From NCBI GenBank assembly GCA_021799405.1, contig JAJZAL010000250.1:1-7583 (forward strand): a stretch of DNA of 7,583 nt, written 5' to 3'. Of the stretch, positions 1 through 5,331 are shown piece by piece; position 1 is the stretch's first letter; each line of letters opens with the position of its first letter. The position numbers were made by a program, and so were the translations under genes. The stretch comes from Acidobacteriota bacterium (GTDB taxonomy: Bacteria; Acidobacteriota; Terriglobia; Terriglobales; Acidobacteriaceae). The notes under the pieces are model-generated. The model was not told the DNA's origin. It worked only from the letters and a program-made list of their open reading frames with translations, and did no database searches.

Positions 1-527
1 TTGCGCTCCTCGCCTCGGGGATGTGTGGCCAGAACCTCGCGGCGCAGCTTGCCGAGCTCATCAAGCCATGGGCCGAGATCAGCGGGCAGTTGCTCATCGA
101 TCTCGCGGCGAAGACGCTGCGCGAGCGCAGGGCTTTCGCCGGCCGTGGAGATGGCGATCTGGAGATTGCCGCGACTGACGACCGAGCCGAAGAAGAAATC
201 ACAGCTCGGGATGTCGTCCACGCTGTTGCACAGGATGTTGCGCGCGACGGCTTCCCGGTAGACCTCGGCATTGACCGCGGGGTCGCCGGTCGCAGCGATC
301 ACCACGAAGTTGCCGTCGAGGTCGGCAGGCTGGAAGTGGCGCTCGATCCATTCGAACTTGCCCTCGGCGGCCAGTTGGCGAATTTCAGGCCGCGCCTCGG
401 GAGCGACGACGCGAAGGCGCAGCCCGGTCTTAAGCAGGCTGCCGATCTTGTCGAGCGCGACTGCGCCCGCGCCGACGAGCAGGCCCGGACGGCCATCGAG
501 GTTGAGAAAGATTGGCAGAAGACTCAT
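1..527 (-). CDS. Precorrin-2 dehydrogenase / sirohydrochlorin ferrochelatase (Met8 / CysG N-terminal type), 3' end cut by window edge
   Basis: This cytosolic enzyme family makes siroheme from precorrin-2 by NAD-dependent oxidation followed by iron insertion. The 175 residues in the window begin MSLLPIFLNLDGRPGLLVG. A Rossmann-type dinucleotide motif (VGAGAVALDK, residues 18-27) is followed by VIAATGDPAVN (76-86). The NSVDD segment (101-105) puts an Asp at 104, the position of the catalytic Asp in Salmonella CysG. STAGESPALAQRLRREI (127-143) matches the family's conserved SPxLA helix region. The frame is open to the left edge, so it could be a stand-alone Met8 protein of about 200 residues or a longer CysG-type fusion with a methyltransferase. 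It starts 32 bases after the reductase stop codon. No clear Shine-Dalgarno precedes the ATG because heptamer repeats fill the gap, so translational coupling to the reductase is likely. Siroheme is the cofactor of the upstream reductase, which supports one operon. Family assignment is firm; the full domain content is unknown. Confidence 0.9.
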   Translation of the reverse strand, partial: MSLLPIFLNLDGRPGLLVGAGAVALDKIGSLLKTGLRLRVVAPEARPEIRQLAAEGKFEWIERHFQPADLDGNFVVIAATGDPAVNAEVYREAVARNILCNSVDDIPSCDFFFGSVVSRGNLQIAISTAGESPALAQRLRREIDEQLPADLGPWLDELGKLRREVLATHPRGEER

Positions 528-531
528 GGGA

Positions 532-566
532 TCAGTACTCAGTTGTCAGTTTTCAGTTGTCAGTCG
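532..566. repeat. Five tandem heptamers, TCAGTNN (consensus TCAGTTG)
   Basis: TCAGT recurs with exact 7-base spacing at 532, 539, 546, 553 and 560, with variable last two bases (AC, TG, TT, TG, CG). The array fills nearly the whole gap between the reductase and the siroheme synthase. Its minus-strand copy supplies the reductase stop codon TGA (562-560). Because 7 is not a multiple of 3, the repeat puts TGA in all three minus-strand frames. I recall similar heptamer strings between genes in Acidobacteriota and other phyla; that is memory, not a search. Confidence 0.85.
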
Positions 567-2257
567 CCCACTGCTTGCGGAACGTGGCCAACCGGACGGT
601 CGCGCTCGACGGCGGCAAGTTTTTCGCCGGCAAGCTGGGCGCGAAGCTCGTCATTGGTATGACGTGCGAACCATGCGCGAAGGTTTTCGTCTGGCTGGCG
701 TTCGGCCAGATATCCGCGTAACAGGCGCTCGATCGCTTCCGGCACCAGCGGCGCCGGGCAGCGATAGCCAACCGGGCGCGCGATGCCCGCGTTTTGGCCG
801 ACCGCTCCGCCAAGGCAGAAGTAGTAGGCATCGGTCAGTTTGCCCTCGTGCTTGATCTTCTTGCCTTCGAGGCCAATGTCAGCGATCCAGTGCTGGCCGC
901 AGCCGTTGGGGCAGCCGGTGACATGCAGTTTGAGTTGCTGATCGAACTGCGGCAGGCGCTCTTCAAGTTCATCGACGAGCCAGCGCGTAAAGCCCTTGGT
1001 CTCGGTGATGGCCAGCTTGCAGAACTCGGTGCCCGTGCAGGCGATGGCACCGCGCCAGAATGGCGATCCATTCACATGAAGACCAATCTGTCCGAGTTCG
1101 CGCGCCAGTTCACCGGTCTTGCGATAAGGCACATTGATAAAGAGCAGATTCTGCGTAACTGTGGCGCGAAGCTCTCCGCTGCCAAAACGCTCGGCCAACT
1201 CGGCTGCGGCTTGCAACTGCTCGCCGGTCAGCCGGCCACGAAGGACCGAGGCCCCGACGTAAGCCAGGCCCGGCTGGCGCTGCGGATGAACACCGGCGTG
1301 ATCGCGCAGAATTTCATCGGGAACCTGCTCAGGCGCGCCCGGCTCCAGAGTGAATGGCAGCCGTGATTGCAACTCAGCCAGAAAATCCGACGCAGTCCAG
1401 CCTTCTTTCAGGAAAAGATATTTGAGGCGGGCGCGGTCACGGCTTTCGCGCAGCACCGTCTTGTCACGGAAGATCTCTGCGATGGCGCGGGACGTGGTGA
1501 CGACCTGATGCGGATGAACGAAGGCATCGAGCCGGACGGCTAGATGCGGCTCATTGGAGAGGCCACCGCCAACGCGCACCGAGAAGCCCACTTCGCCGCC
1601 ACGCTCGACCGGCGTGAATGCAATGTCATTGATCTCGGGGTAAGCGCACCAGGTGGGGCAGCCGGTAACGCATATCTTGAATTTGCGCGGCAGGTTGTAG
1701 AACTCCGGATTGCCTTTGAGCAGACGGGAGATCTCAAGCGCAATGGGCGAGGCATCGATGAGCTCATCGGCGGCGATGCCGGCCAGCGGGCAGCCGGTAA
1801 CGTTGCGCACCACATCGCCGCACGCACCCTTCGGGGAGAGGCCGATGGCGTTCAAAGTATCGACGATTTCAGGAAGCGATTCGATGGTAAGCCAGTGAAG
1901 CTGAATATTCTGGCGGACGGTGATGTCGGCAAGGTTGCGGGCATGCTTGCGCGCCAGTTCGCCAATCACGCGAAGCTGCCGGGCGGAGACGATTCCATTG
2001 GGAAAGCCGATCCGCATCATAAAGTAATCAGAGGCCAACCCCTCGCCGCCCTTGCCGCCGACTGCACCTACACCATCGCCCTGGGTATAGACGCCCCACA
2101 ATTTGAAGTACAGGGATGCCCATTCGGGCAGCACGCTGGAGCGGCCTGCGCGGGCAAAGGCACGCACTTCGTCGAATGCCTGCCAGGGATTCTTCTCAAG
2201 TTTGAGGCGCTCGGCGCGTTGAGCTTTTGTCTCTTTTACGTCAACAGTTTGGGTCAT
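560..2257 (-). CDS. Siroheme/[4Fe-4S] sulfite or nitrite reductase (ferredoxin-type, NirA/SirA family), 565 aa
   Basis: The family catalyses six-electron reduction of sulfite to sulfide or nitrite to ammonia, with electrons usually from ferredoxin, in the cytosol. The length of 565 residues is normal. Two half-domains are visible. The N-terminal half carries WGVYTQG (54-60), the ferredoxin-like strand YFMMRIGFPNG (78-88) and RQNIQLHWL (115-123). The C-terminal half carries the cluster and siroheme ligands C407-x5-C413 (ACTGTEFCKLAITETK) and C449-x3-C453 (TGCPNGC). Y57 and C146 are candidates for the Tyr-Cys pair known in Mycobacterium tuberculosis NirA, but this rests on recalled alignment. 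The N-terminal half also has an unusual C196-x3-C200-x3-C204. A good ribosome site, AAGGTGA, ends 3 bases before the ATG. The CTGTEFC form looks nitrite-reductase-like, but the cysteine-rich leader upstream and the siroheme gene downstream favour assimilatory sulfite reduction. Substrate is therefore inferred; family is firm. Confidence 0.93.
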   Translation of the reverse strand: MTQTVDVKETKAQRAERLKLEKNPWQAFDEVRAFARAGRSSVLPEWASLYFKLWGVYTQGDGVGAVGGKGGEGLASDYFMMRIGFPNGIVSARQLRVIGELARKHARNLADITVRQNIQLHWLTIESLPEIVDTLNAIGLSPKGACGDVVRNVTGCPLAGIAADELIDASPIALEISRLLKGNPEFYNLPRKFKICVTGCPTWCAYPEINDIAFTPVERGGEVGFSVRVGGGLSNEPHLAVRLDAFVHPHQVVTTSRAIAEIFRDKTVLRESRDRARLKYLFLKEGWTASDFLAELQSRLPFTLEPGAPEQVPDEILRDHAGVHPQRQPGLAYVGASVLRGRLTGEQLQAAAELAERFGSGELRATVTQNLLFINVPYRKTGELARELGQIGLHVNGSPFWRGAIACTGTEFCKLAITETKGFTRWLVDELEERLPQFDQQLKLHVTGCPNGCGQHWIADIGLEGKKIKHEGKLTDAYYFCLGGAVGQNAGIARPVGYRCPAPLVPEAIERLLRGYLAERQPDENLRAWFARHTNDELRAQLAGEKLAAVERDRPVGHVPQAVGD

Positions 2258-2273
2258 AGTTCACCTTTGGACC

Positions 2274-2319
2274 AAAAAAATAGAACGCCCGCGACAGTTC
2301 GAGTCCATCGCGGGCGTTC
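2274..2319 (-). terminator. Intrinsic terminator in the reductase leader, probable attenuator
   Basis: On the minus strand GAACGCCCGCGA (2319-2308) and TCGCGGGCGTTC (2294-2283) form a perfect 12-bp GC-rich stem with a 13-base loop. It is followed by TA and seven T (2280-2274). The T run ends only 16 bases before the reductase ATG and just ahead of its ribosome site. It is also 242 bases beyond the stop of the upstream glycosidase gene and downstream of a good promoter. That position fits a regulated leader terminator better than the 3' end of the glycosidase gene, although it could serve both. Confidence 0.92.
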
Positions 2320-2380
2320 AGAAAAACTTGGATTTAAAAATCGACTTTCACACCCAGGTCAACTGCGCACGCGATGCGTG
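2306..2380 (-). promoter_or_regulatory. Alternative leader RNA pairings: antiterminator and competing small hairpin
   Basis: The minus-strand segment CATCGCGTGCG (2376-2366), inside the last codons of the leader peptide, can pair with CGCCCGCGATG (2316-2306) at 10 of 11 positions. The partner overlaps the whole 5' arm of the terminator apart from its first three bases, so this helix and the terminator exclude each other. The same segment resembles the terminator's 3' arm (TCGCGTGCG against TCGCGGGCG, 8 of 9), as expected for strands 2 and 4 of an attenuator. CACGC (2380-2376) and GCGTG (2372-2368) can form a competing 5-bp hairpin. Pairings were found by eye; no folding energies were calculated. 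Confidence 0.75.
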
Positions 2381-2412
2381 AAACAGCAGCGACAACAAGA
2401 GTGCATTTCCAT
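2359..2412 (-). CDS. Cysteine-rich leader peptide, 17 aa (MEMHSCCRCCFTHRVRS)
   Basis: This is a 17-codon frame ending in TGA (2361-2359), with four cysteine codons in two pairs: TGT TGT CGC TGC TGT at 2397-2383. Cysteine is normally rare, so this density in a 5' leader of a sulfur assimilation gene is telling. The ATG at 2412 lies 7 bases after a TATCAT -10 element, so the transcript may start at the A of the start codon and be leaderless. No Shine-Dalgarno could be present in such a transcript. In-frame ATGs also exist at 2406 (15 aa) and 2421 (20 aa), but the latter lies inside the -10 element. The role inferred is to sense charged tRNA-Cys by ribosome stalling, not to make a functional peptide. 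Cysteine-rich, leaderless leader frames that attenuate sulfur genes are described in mycobacteria; I know of no verified case in this lineage. Confidence 0.8.
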   Translation of the reverse strand: MEMHSCCRCCFTHRVRS

Positions 2413-2419
2413 ACGAGCC

Positions 2420-2449
2420 ATGATACCGGCATTGCGCCGGAAAAATCAA
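2420..2449 (-). promoter_or_regulatory. Sigma70-like promoter of the leader and reductase operon
   Basis: On the minus strand TTGATT (2449-2444) and TATCAT (2425-2420) are separated by 18 bases. Each hexamer differs from its consensus (TTGACA, TATAAT) at two positions. The expected start point is near 2412, the A of the leader-peptide ATG. It gives a leader of about 155 bases before the reductase ATG. Confidence 0.7.
2426..2440. promoter_or_regulatory. Inverted repeat in the promoter spacer, candidate operator
   Basis: CCGGC (2426-2430) and GCCGG (2436-2440) are perfect arms around ATTGC, placed between the -35 and -10 hexamers. A protein bound here would block RNA polymerase. The arms are short and GC-rich, so chance is possible; no known regulator site is recognised. 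Confidence 0.35.
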
Positions 2450-2560
2450 CTGCAATCTTCAGCCCCCGTCGCGGTGGATGAGACTCCCGCGATGGTAGCC
2501 AGCGATTGAAAACGCCAGCGCAGGCATGAAGGATCGTATCGCGATTGATCGCAACCGCTT
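2450..2560. other. Gene-free stretch between the glycosidase stop and the operon promoter
   Basis: Together with the leader, the gap between 2258 and 2560 is 303 bases. In this distal part I see no convincing gene, no tRNA and no intrinsic terminator with a T run for the GH16 gene. A short GCGAT/ATCGC repeat (about 2540-2551) has a two-base loop and no T run, so it is not called a terminator. Confidence 0.6.
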
Positions 2561-3724
2561 TTAGTTGGTATAGATACGCACGTAATCCACCAGCAGAGTC
2601 GAGGGAAACGGTGTGGTTGAATTGGGCGGGCCGGGCCAATTGCCACCGATAGCGATATTGAGAATGATGAAGTTTGACTGGCCGCTATCAAAAGGCCAGA
2701 CAGCGCCGGAAAGATTGTTCAGGCTCGAAGGCGTGAAGGTCGCGTAGGGGTGCGTGGGATCATCCACGTAATACGCGATGCTGTTCGGCGTCTTGATCAT
2801 GCCATAGGTGTGCCAACCGGCCGCGGTGGCGCCGCCGGTGAAATCGTAGGTCATGCCGAGTTTGCCGCCCGTAAAGCCGGTGCCATGAATCGACCCCTCG
2901 TTCCAGTCGGAAGTTCCCGGCAGAGGATTACTCTGCGTGCCCACGGGCGGCAGACCTGCCGAGTTGATCCGCTCCATTACGTCCATCTCGCCGCAGGCCG
3001 GCCAGCCGGCCGTACTGGCGTTATTGCCTTCGAGCCAGAATGCCGGCCAGATGCCCTGCCCTTCCGGCACCCAGATGCGCGCTTCGAGCCTTCCGTACTG
3101 GAAGCTGAACAGTCCCTGCGTTTGCATGCGCGCCGAAGTGTAGACGCCGGAAGAAGGCTGCTGCGCGACAATGTGCAGAAAGCCATCCGTCCCCACAAAG
3201 GAATTGGGATAGGCCGGATCGCACGGCGACGCGCTCGAGTTATACGCGCAGTGAATATCGACGCTGCTATTCACGTCTGCCCCGGTGAGGTACTTCCAGA
3301 CCGCAGGGTTGGGCTGCGCGTTGGCGCCGGTCGAGTTCTCAAACTCGTCGGACCACACCAGCGTATCCGAGGGAATATTGACATTGAAGTCCTGGCTGGT
3401 GACGCTGCTTGCCGTCTCGCTTCCCATCTGCGCGATCGCCTTGACCGTCACGTTTGAAGAAACCAGAAAGGGCGCGACATAGCGCGTCGAACTCGTCGTC
3501 GGCGTGGTTCCATCAACGGTGTAATAGATAAGAGAGCCGGACTCCGATGGAACCAGCGTAACGATCACGGCGCCGTTTTGCGCATTGGCCGTGGAGATGG
3601 TTGGAGCTGTTGTTTGTGTTGCGGAAGTGGTGGTTGAGGCGCTCGCTGCGCCGCCTCCGCTGCATCCACAAAAGAGAGAACCCGACAAGAGAACTACCGG
3701 CCAGATCGCCGCGCGAACACGCAT
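2561..3724 (-). CDS. GH16 family endoglucanase-like lipoprotein with chitobiase-type Ig-like domain, 387 aa
   Basis: This is a secreted, probably membrane-anchored glycosidase, likely an endo-beta-1,3-glucanase (laminarinase-like), though GH16 members also cut agar, carrageenan and other beta-glucans. The start at 3724 is chosen because GGGGAG lies 9 bases upstream and a signal peptide follows directly: MRVRAAIWPVVLLSGSLFCGC, with the probable lipid-modified Cys at 21. A Ser/Thr/Ala-rich linker leads to a beta-sandwich of the chitobiase C-terminal type (about 40-117; IYYTVDGTTPTTSSTRY is typical). The GH16 domain runs from about 120 to 386. It opens with LVWSDEF, contains GRLEARIWVP and GIWPAFWL, and has the catalytic signature E246-M-D248-V-M-E251, matching ExDxxE. 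E246 is the expected nucleophile and E251 the acid/base. It ends VDYVRIY, the usual last strand of the fold. All key residues are intact. Substrate is inferred from general family resemblance only. Confidence 0.92.
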   Translation of the reverse strand: MRVRAAIWPVVLLSGSLFCGCSGGGAASASTTTSATQTTAPTISTANAQNGAVIVTLVPSESGSLIYYTVDGTTPTTSSTRYVAPFLVSSNVTVKAIAQMGSETASSVTSQDFNVNIPSDTLVWSDEFENSTGANAQPNPAVWKYLTGADVNSSVDIHCAYNSSASPCDPAYPNSFVGTDGFLHIVAQQPSSGVYTSARMQTQGLFSFQYGRLEARIWVPEGQGIWPAFWLEGNNASTAGWPACGEMDVMERINSAGLPPVGTQSNPLPGTSDWNEGSIHGTGFTGGKLGMTYDFTGGATAAGWHTYGMIKTPNSIAYYVDDPTHPYATFTPSSLNNLSGAVWPFDSGQSNFIILNIAIGGNWPGPPNSTTPFPSTLLVDYVRIYTN

Positions 3725-3733
3725 ATGCAATGA

Positions 3734-3739
3734 CTCCCC
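3734..3739 (-). promoter_or_regulatory. Ribosome binding site of the GH16 gene
   Basis: GGGGAG on the minus strand lies 9 bases before the ATG at 3724. It decides against the in-frame ATG at 3781, which would add 19 residues ahead of the signal peptide and overlaps the putative -10 element. Confidence 0.75.
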
Positions 3740-3779
3740 GTTCAAATTGCGGGGGAAGAGTGCGCAACCTGACGCAACC

Positions 3780-3809
3780 ATGAAATCACCGGGAAGGCAG
3801 GTGCGTCAA
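3780..3809 (-). promoter_or_regulatory. Possible promoter of the GH16 gene
   Basis: TTGACG (3809-3804) and TTTCAT (3785-3780) on the minus strand are 18 bases apart, just after the terminator of the preceding gene. The -35 is good and the -10 weak. A perfect 6-bp inverted repeat, GACGCA (3771-3776) and TGCGTC (3802-3807), spans it and could be an operator. Confidence 0.4.
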
Positions 3810-3815
3810 TTGGCG

Positions 3816-3852
3816 AAAAAGACAAACGGCCGGAAGCGATGCCCCGGCCGTT
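3816..3852 (-). terminator. Intrinsic terminator after the Pro/Tyr-rich secreted protein gene
   Basis: On the minus strand AACGGCCGG (3852-3844) and CCGGCCGTT (3833-3825) form a perfect 9-bp stem with a 10-base loop. TGTC and then five T follow (3820-3816). It lies 153 bases beyond the stop codon at 4006. The stretch between (3853-4005) holds a direct repeat ATTTGCGT but no recognisable gene. Confidence 0.82.
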
Positions 3853-4005
3853 CGAGGAGGTCCACACACGTTCTCGCTTTTCCGTAATTTCAATCTTGCA
3901 TAGACGCAAATAATTCTACGCAAATACCCCCTGGCAAGCCCCTCACGCGCTTCAACCACAACATTTCCCCGACACGAACCGGTCCCAATGGCTCGGCTGC
4001 CGGAC

Positions 4006-5106
4006 TCAGTAGACGCTGTACACCGTTCCGATTCCCACCGTGCTGCCATAGCTCTGGGGCTGCGGTACCGGCCGCGTGTACGACACTCGCCTGATGTTCC
4101 CATAGGTTGCCTGTGTCGGGGGCGCAGCAGCCCTGAGCACATTGTTGTTGCCAGGAGGGTACGTCCATGGAGAGTGGTATGCAGCCCTGGGCGACGCGTA
4201 GGCAGAGACTCCCGGAGCGTAGTACGTTACCGCAGGTGCGCCGTAGACGTACGCTCCGGCATAACCTTGCGGAACGTAATACCCCGCCACAGGAGCATAG
4301 GCGATCACGGGCTGCGATGGCCTGATGATCACCGGCGTATACATCCACGGCGCATACGCCGAGGGCGCATAGGCGATCACCGGGGGAGTCATGGCCACGA
4401 CCATCGGAGCGTAATACACCGGAGGCGGTGGCGCCGGCTGGTATTCGGGAACATACGCCGATTGCGGAGCGGGTTGCTGCTCCTGCGCGGGAGGTGGAGG
4501 CTCGGGCGCATAGGCATTCGGCGAGCGGTGCGTCAGACCGTAAGGATCCTTGTCCGGAGCGTCAGTCGCAGGAACGACCAGATCGTTCATTACCTTCAGC
4601 GTGATGCGGGTTTCTTCTTTGAGCGTGGGCCGGGGACCACGCCGCGGCAGGTTGAGCATATCGATCGGCCACAGAATCGGAATCATCCACTCGACCGTGT
4701 CGCGCACAGCGTGGCCTTTTCCGAGGATGCGTCCATGCATGTCGACTCTGTAACCCGGCACGTCCACGACCCGGGCATCGATGGGAATGATTGTGTCAGG
4801 CTGGATAAACATGCGGTTGAACTTTAGCTCCATCCATCCCTTGCCGACAAAGTGCCCCGGATCTTTATAGTCCTCAAACCTTCCCTCCAGAAAGCTGTTG
4901 TAAGGAAGGACAGAGCGCCCATAAAGTTCGCTATAGCCGACCTGGCAGAGAACTGGATCGCCTACGGCGGTGCTTTTGGATGAGATTTTTGATTCACCCA
5001 CAGTACATGAGATCAACGAGCCGGCGGGTATAATCCGTTGACCGGTGTCCGCAAACAACGAGGACGCCAGCAGGAGCGAGAAAGCAACGAGCGAGGTGCC
5101 TTTCAT
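4006..5106 (-). CDS. Secreted protein with N-terminal IPAG-type domain and Pro/Tyr/Ala-rich tail, function unknown, 366 aa
   Basis: I do not recognise a named family. The start at 5106 has a strong GGAGGG site 5 bases upstream and leads into a signal peptide (MKGTSLVAFSLLLASSLFA, likely cut before DTGQ). Residues 25-180 look like a folded beta-rich domain: RIIPAGSLISCTV, then KSTAVGDPVLCQV, a central FNRMFIQPDTIIPIDARVVDV, and an end RPTLKEETRITLKVMNDLVVP. This layout (IPAG at the start, GDxV, a closing TLKEETR strand) resembles secreted hypothetical proteins I associate with Acidobacteriota and loosely recalls VirB10/TrbI-like beta domains; that is impression only. It has two cysteines in the mature part, C34 and C54. 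From about 196 to the end the protein is low-complexity, rich in Pro, Tyr and Ala with repeated YAP units and a PPPP run, typical of extended, cell-surface or periplasmic segments. No catalytic motif is visible. It appears monocistronic, with its own terminator. Confidence 0.8.
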   Translation of the reverse strand: MKGTSLVAFSLLLASSLFADTGQRIIPAGSLISCTVGESKISSKSTAVGDPVLCQVGYSELYGRSVLPYNSFLEGRFEDYKDPGHFVGKGWMELKFNRMFIQPDTIIPIDARVVDVPGYRVDMHGRILGKGHAVRDTVEWMIPILWPIDMLNLPRRGPRPTLKEETRITLKVMNDLVVPATDAPDKDPYGLTHRSPNAYAPEPPPPAQEQQPAPQSAYVPEYQPAPPPPVYYAPMVVAMTPPVIAYAPSAYAPWMYTPVIIRPSQPVIAYAPVAGYYVPQGYAGAYVYGAPAVTYYAPGVSAYASPRAAYHSPWTYPPGNNNVLRAAAPPTQATYGNIRRVSYTRPVPQPQSYGSTVGIGTVYSVY

Positions 5107-5111
5107 AGAAA

Positions 5112-5117
5112 CCCTCC
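5112..5117 (-). promoter_or_regulatory. Ribosome binding site deciding the start of the secreted protein
   Basis: GGAGGG on the minus strand lies 5 bases before the ATG at 5106. It excludes the in-frame ATG at 5124, which would place six extra residues (MPWRVS) ahead of an otherwise normal signal peptide. Confidence 0.85.
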
Positions 5118-5177
5118 AAGGCATAACTCTGGTGAAGAGTGGATGCGTTCTCAGGTTTAGCGGACTCCGAACTACAC

Positions 5178-5246
5178 GGCAATCCTGAAATTGCCGCGAA
5201 GCGTCTCGGGAGACCAGCTTTCAAAAGACGTGATTTGAGTGAAAGC
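5178..5246 (-). promoter_or_regulatory. Possibly structured 5' leader of the secreted protein gene
   Basis: Three inverted repeats follow each other: GCTTTCA/TGAAAGC (arms 5246-5240 and 5223-5217), GTCT/AGAC (5214-5211 and 5206-5203) and GGCAAT/ATTGCC (5195-5190 and 5183-5178). They lie 70 to 140 bases before the start codon. No known riboswitch consensus is recognised and no T run follows, so transcription termination here is unlikely. Confidence 0.4.
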
Positions 5247-5260
5247 CCCCTATGAGCCGA

Positions 5261-5266
5261 ATCATA
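5261..5266 (-). promoter_or_regulatory. Possible -10 element (TATGAT) for the secreted protein gene
   Basis: TATGAT on the minus strand is a close match to the consensus and sits just after the metH terminator, about 155 bases before the start codon. No good -35 hexamer is present at the usual 16-18 base distance, so the call is tentative. Confidence 0.35.
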
Positions 5267-5278
5267 CCCGCAAAAACG

Positions 5279-5331
5279 AAAAAAGTTGCGGCTGGGCTCG
5301 AAATTATTTTTTGCGCCTGAATGGCAGCCGC
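5279..5331 (-). terminator. Probable intrinsic terminator of metH
   Basis: GCGGCTG (5331-5325) starts directly after the metH stop codon and pairs with CAGCCGC (5294-5288). AAC and six T follow (5284-5279), then five more T (5276-5272). The 7-bp stem is perfect, but the loop of about 30 bases is long, which lowers confidence. Confidence 0.6.

Noticed and set aside
532..566. CRISPR-like repeat array
   Set aside because: Units are 7 bases in direct tandem with no spacers.
21..662. Plus-strand open frame of 213 codons
   Set aside because: It is antisense to the siroheme synthase and reductase, has no family resemblance, and its last part runs through the heptamer array.
2283..2319. Simple 3' terminator of the GH16 gene
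   Set aside because: It is 242 bases past the GH16 stop, lies after a good promoter and short frame, and sits directly against the reductase ribosome site; a dual role remains possible.
2258..2412. SAM or other known riboswitch in the reductase leader
   Set aside because: No conserved riboswitch core was recognised; the Cys codons and exclusive hairpins explain the leader better.
1544..2509. Plus-strand open frame of 321 codons
   Set aside because: Antisense to the reductase and its leader; the minus-strand protein has intact family motifs, so this is a GC-rich shadow.
2334..2639. Minus-strand open frame of 101 codons covering the leader region
   Set aside because: It overlaps the end of the GH16 gene, runs through the promoter and has no ribosome site or family resemblance. 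The cysteine-rich leader frame here is in a different reading frame.
3722..3781. Upstream ATG at 3781 for the GH16 lipoprotein
   Set aside because: It would put 19 residues before a typical lipoprotein signal peptide; the ATG at 3724 has a good ribosome site.
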